From Thermodesulfobacteriota bacterium (lineage in GTDB: Bacteria; Desulfobacterota; QYQD01), in the NCBI GenBank assembly GCA_031082315.1, contig JAVHLC010000012.1, positions 1-64,000 of the forward strand: DNA of 64,000 nucleotides, read 5' to 3'. The notes below the pieces were generated by a model that saw only the letters and a list, made by a program, of their open reading frames with translations, had not been told where the DNA came from and did not search any database. Both the position numbers and the translations under genes were made by a program. Position 1 is the stretch's first letter. Each line of letters begins with the position of its first letter. This document shows, piece after piece, positions 62,554-64,000 of this stretch.

Positions 62554-63249
62554 ATGTATTCCTCCTGGTTTTACAGGAAGACGCACGGCCGGAGGGCACG
62601 CCTGGCCCTTGTCTCGCTCTTTGTTCTGGCCCTTAGCGCCGGGGAGGCATTTGCGAAGCCCCTGACCGTTGATAACATAGTGGCCCGCTTACAGGAGCGC
62701 TATAACACCATTCAGTGTATAGAGGCTGATTTTGAACAGGAGACCAGGCTGACGGCCCTCAATCAGCGGCGTCTGGCGGAAGGCAGAGTTTACTTTAAAA
62801 AACCGGGGTGTATGCGATGGGATTACCTAAGACCTGATAAACAGGAGATAGTAACCGACGGAAAGACGGTGTGGATTTATATCACCGCAGAAAAACGTGC
62901 CTATAGGTTTGATGCCCAGGCGTACCTGCAATCGCAGCTAACCATGGATTTTTTTTTAGGGCGGGGGGATTTTAAGAAAGATTTTGTTATTGTTATGGCT
63001 CCGGAGAGTAAGAAGGCCCGGGGGGATTTTTATATCCTGACGCTCCTGCCGCGTTATACCCACCCGCAGGTGAGCGAGATAAAATTGTGGATTAAAAAAG
63101 ATACATTCCTTATAGATAGCATACTCTCCAAAGACCATTTAAGCAATACTACTCTCCTTCATCTAAAAGGGCAGCGTATAAACGGCCCCCTGGATGACCA
63201 TATTTTTGCCTTTTCCCCTCCAAAGGGGACAGAGGTTATAGATAGATAA
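62554..63249 (+). CDS. lolA: Outer-membrane lipoprotein carrier protein LolA
   Basis: A 231-residue periplasmic chaperone that carries lipoproteins from LolCDE to the outer membrane. An arginine-rich N-terminus and hydrophobic stretch (LALVSLFVLALSAGEAFAKP) form the signal peptide. The mature part shows the family pattern IQCIEADFEQETRLTALNQR, GRVYFKKPGCMRWDYLRPDK, QEIVTDGKTVWIYITAEKRA and FAFSPPKGTEVI. ATG 62554, one base after the ftsK stop, is preferred to the longer frame from 62470 that runs inside ftsK. ftsK-lolA adjacency is widespread. Confidence 0.92.
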   Translation: MYSSWFYRKTHGRRARLALVSLFVLALSAGEAFAKPLTVDNIVARLQERYNTIQCIEADFEQETRLTALNQRRLAEGRVYFKKPGCMRWDYLRPDKQEIVTDGKTVWIYITAEKRAYRFDAQAYLQSQLTMDFFLGRGDFKKDFVIVMAPESKKARGDFYILTLLPRYTHPQVSEIKLWIKKDTFLIDSILSKDHLSNTTLLHLKGQRINGPLDDHIFAFSPPKGTEVIDR

Positions 63250-63289
63250 TACCCAAGACAGGGTGTGGAAGTAACGAAAGGTATTAAAG

Positions 63290-64000
63290 ATGTCTCTGGA
63301 AAAACTACAGGCGGAAGTCCGCGGACTCCTTAAAGAAAAAAACGCTATACTTCTGGCGCATAATTACCAGCTTCCTGAAATACAGGATGTTGCCGATCTG
63401 ACCGGAGATTCTCTGGATCTGAGTGTTAGAGCGGCCAAGACCGACGCCAAAGTGATCGTCTTTTGTGGGGTGCGTTTCATGGCCGAGACCGCAGCTATCC
63501 TTTGTCCGGATAAGACTGTTATTTTGCCCCGGCTGGATGCGGGGTGTGAGATGGCGGACATGATCGATGCGGATGCGTTACGCGCCAGGAGGTTATCTCT
63601 TCCCGGGGTTCCGGTGGTTACTTATGTAAACTCCACGGCCGAGGTCAAGGCCGAGAGTGACATCTGCTGTACCTCGGCTAATGCCATAAAAGTAGTCAAT
63701 TCTTTGACGGATGCCGACGTGGTCTTAATGACCCCGGATCAAAACCTGGCTCGATATACCCAGCGGCATACAGGCAAGAAGATAATATATTGGGAGGGGT
63801 ACTGTCCGATACATGAAAATTTAGGCGTGGAGGATGTGTTGAAGGCTAAGGCAGAGCATCCGAAGGCATTATTTCTGGCCCATCCCGAGTGCCGTCCGGA
63901 GATTATTGACCTGGCTGATGCCGTACGCAGCACGACGGGCATGCTTGCTTTTGTGCGCGAGTCAAAGGCTGAAGAGTTCGTTATCGGCACCGAAGTTGGG
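63290..64000 (+). CDS. nadA: Quinolinate synthase NadA (3' end beyond window)
   Basis: The first 237 residues of the 4Fe-4S enzyme condensing iminoaspartate with dihydroxyacetone phosphate to quinolinate. Blocks: [47 protein letters not shown], and [10 protein letters not shown] with the first cluster cysteine (Cys86). Next come [20 protein letters not shown], and [12 protein letters not shown] with the second. The third ligand lies beyond the window. Start ATG 63290 follows GAAAGG; the gene is 40 bases after lolA. Its product is the NadC substrate. Confidence 0.96.
   Translation, partial: MSLEKLQAEVRGLLKEKNAILLAHNYQLPEIQDVADLTGDSLDLSVRAAKTDAKVIVFCGVRFMAETAAILCPDKTVILPRLDAGCEMADMIDADALRARRLSLPGVPVVTYVNSTAEVKAESDICCTSANAIKVVNSLTDADVVLMTPDQNLARYTQRHTGKKIIYWEGYCPIHENLGVEDVLKAKAEHPKALFLAHPECRPEIIDLADAVRSTTGMLAFVRESKAEEFVIGTEVG

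Overview
The window looks like chromosomal DNA of a Gram-negative, Desulfobacterota-like (former Deltaproteobacteria) bacterium. This rests on an RND efflux triad with outer-membrane channel, LolA, periplasmic lipoproteins, the hisC-cmk-rpsA-sppA-ihfB gene order, and many short dispersed palindromic repeats of the kind common in that group. No integrase, phage structural gene, rRNA, tRNA or CRISPR array was seen. The taxonomic call is an inference from gene content only.

Layout. 0-6.9 kb is a defence/toxin-antitoxin graveyard: an N-terminally truncated type I restriction subunit (hsdR), a nucleotidyltransferase remnant, a RelB/RelE-type pair killed by a stop codon and a deletion, the ABC-F gene uup, an intact RHH/RelE pair, and a second nucleotidyltransferase remnant split by a 52-bp palindromic repeat. 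6.9-12.7 kb holds a walJ-like hydrolase, nadC, a large secreted VWA/OmpA-like protein, a site-2-type protease and HU. 13.0-19.7 kb is a TetR-controlled RND efflux operon. 20-34.6 kb is core housekeeping, mostly on the minus strand: rluB, scpB, dnaE, guaA, guaB, ppx/gppA, a YrdC/Sua5 enzyme, ihfB, sppA, rpsA, cmk and hisC. 34.6-39.6 kb has a frameshifted cupin gene, a HigB/A-like toxin-antitoxin pair, a small membrane protein, and a hybrid histidine kinase translationally coupled to an HDOD protein. 39.8-48.8 kb holds a geranylgeranyl-reductase-like flavoprotein, ftsB, efp, a BrkB-family protein, pgsA, manC, fabL, a DUF3108 protein, an unknown and rph.

48.9-56.1 kb is a complete Pho regulon: phoB-phoR, then pstS-pstC-pstA-pstB-phoU. 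A good Pho box (two 7-bp repeats at 11-bp pitch) lies before both phoB and pstS. 56.1-59.5 kb holds rnhA and then what I read as a small integron-like cassette cluster without integrase: same-strand accessory genes (unknown, broken restriction endonuclease, toxin-antitoxin pair) separated by attC-like sites. The window ends with ttcA, ftsK, lolA and the start of nadA. NadA makes quinolinate and NadC consumes it, so both late de novo NAD steps are present though about 55 kb apart.

The most unusual aspect is the density of non-coding repeats and what they have invaded. At least five families are visible: a 148-174 bp element with CATCCGGAAA-like ends (four copies), a 52-bp palindrome, a C6/G6 inverted repeat, a CACAGAG/CTCTGTG bracketed family, and a GTTAACCGTTGTCCG/GGTGAACGGTGAAC family. 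They lie inside genes (pstC N-terminus, a nucleotidyltransferase), inside operons (between the efflux channel and adaptor genes) and between a Pho box and its gene. Sequence-level claims were read by eye; no database search was run.
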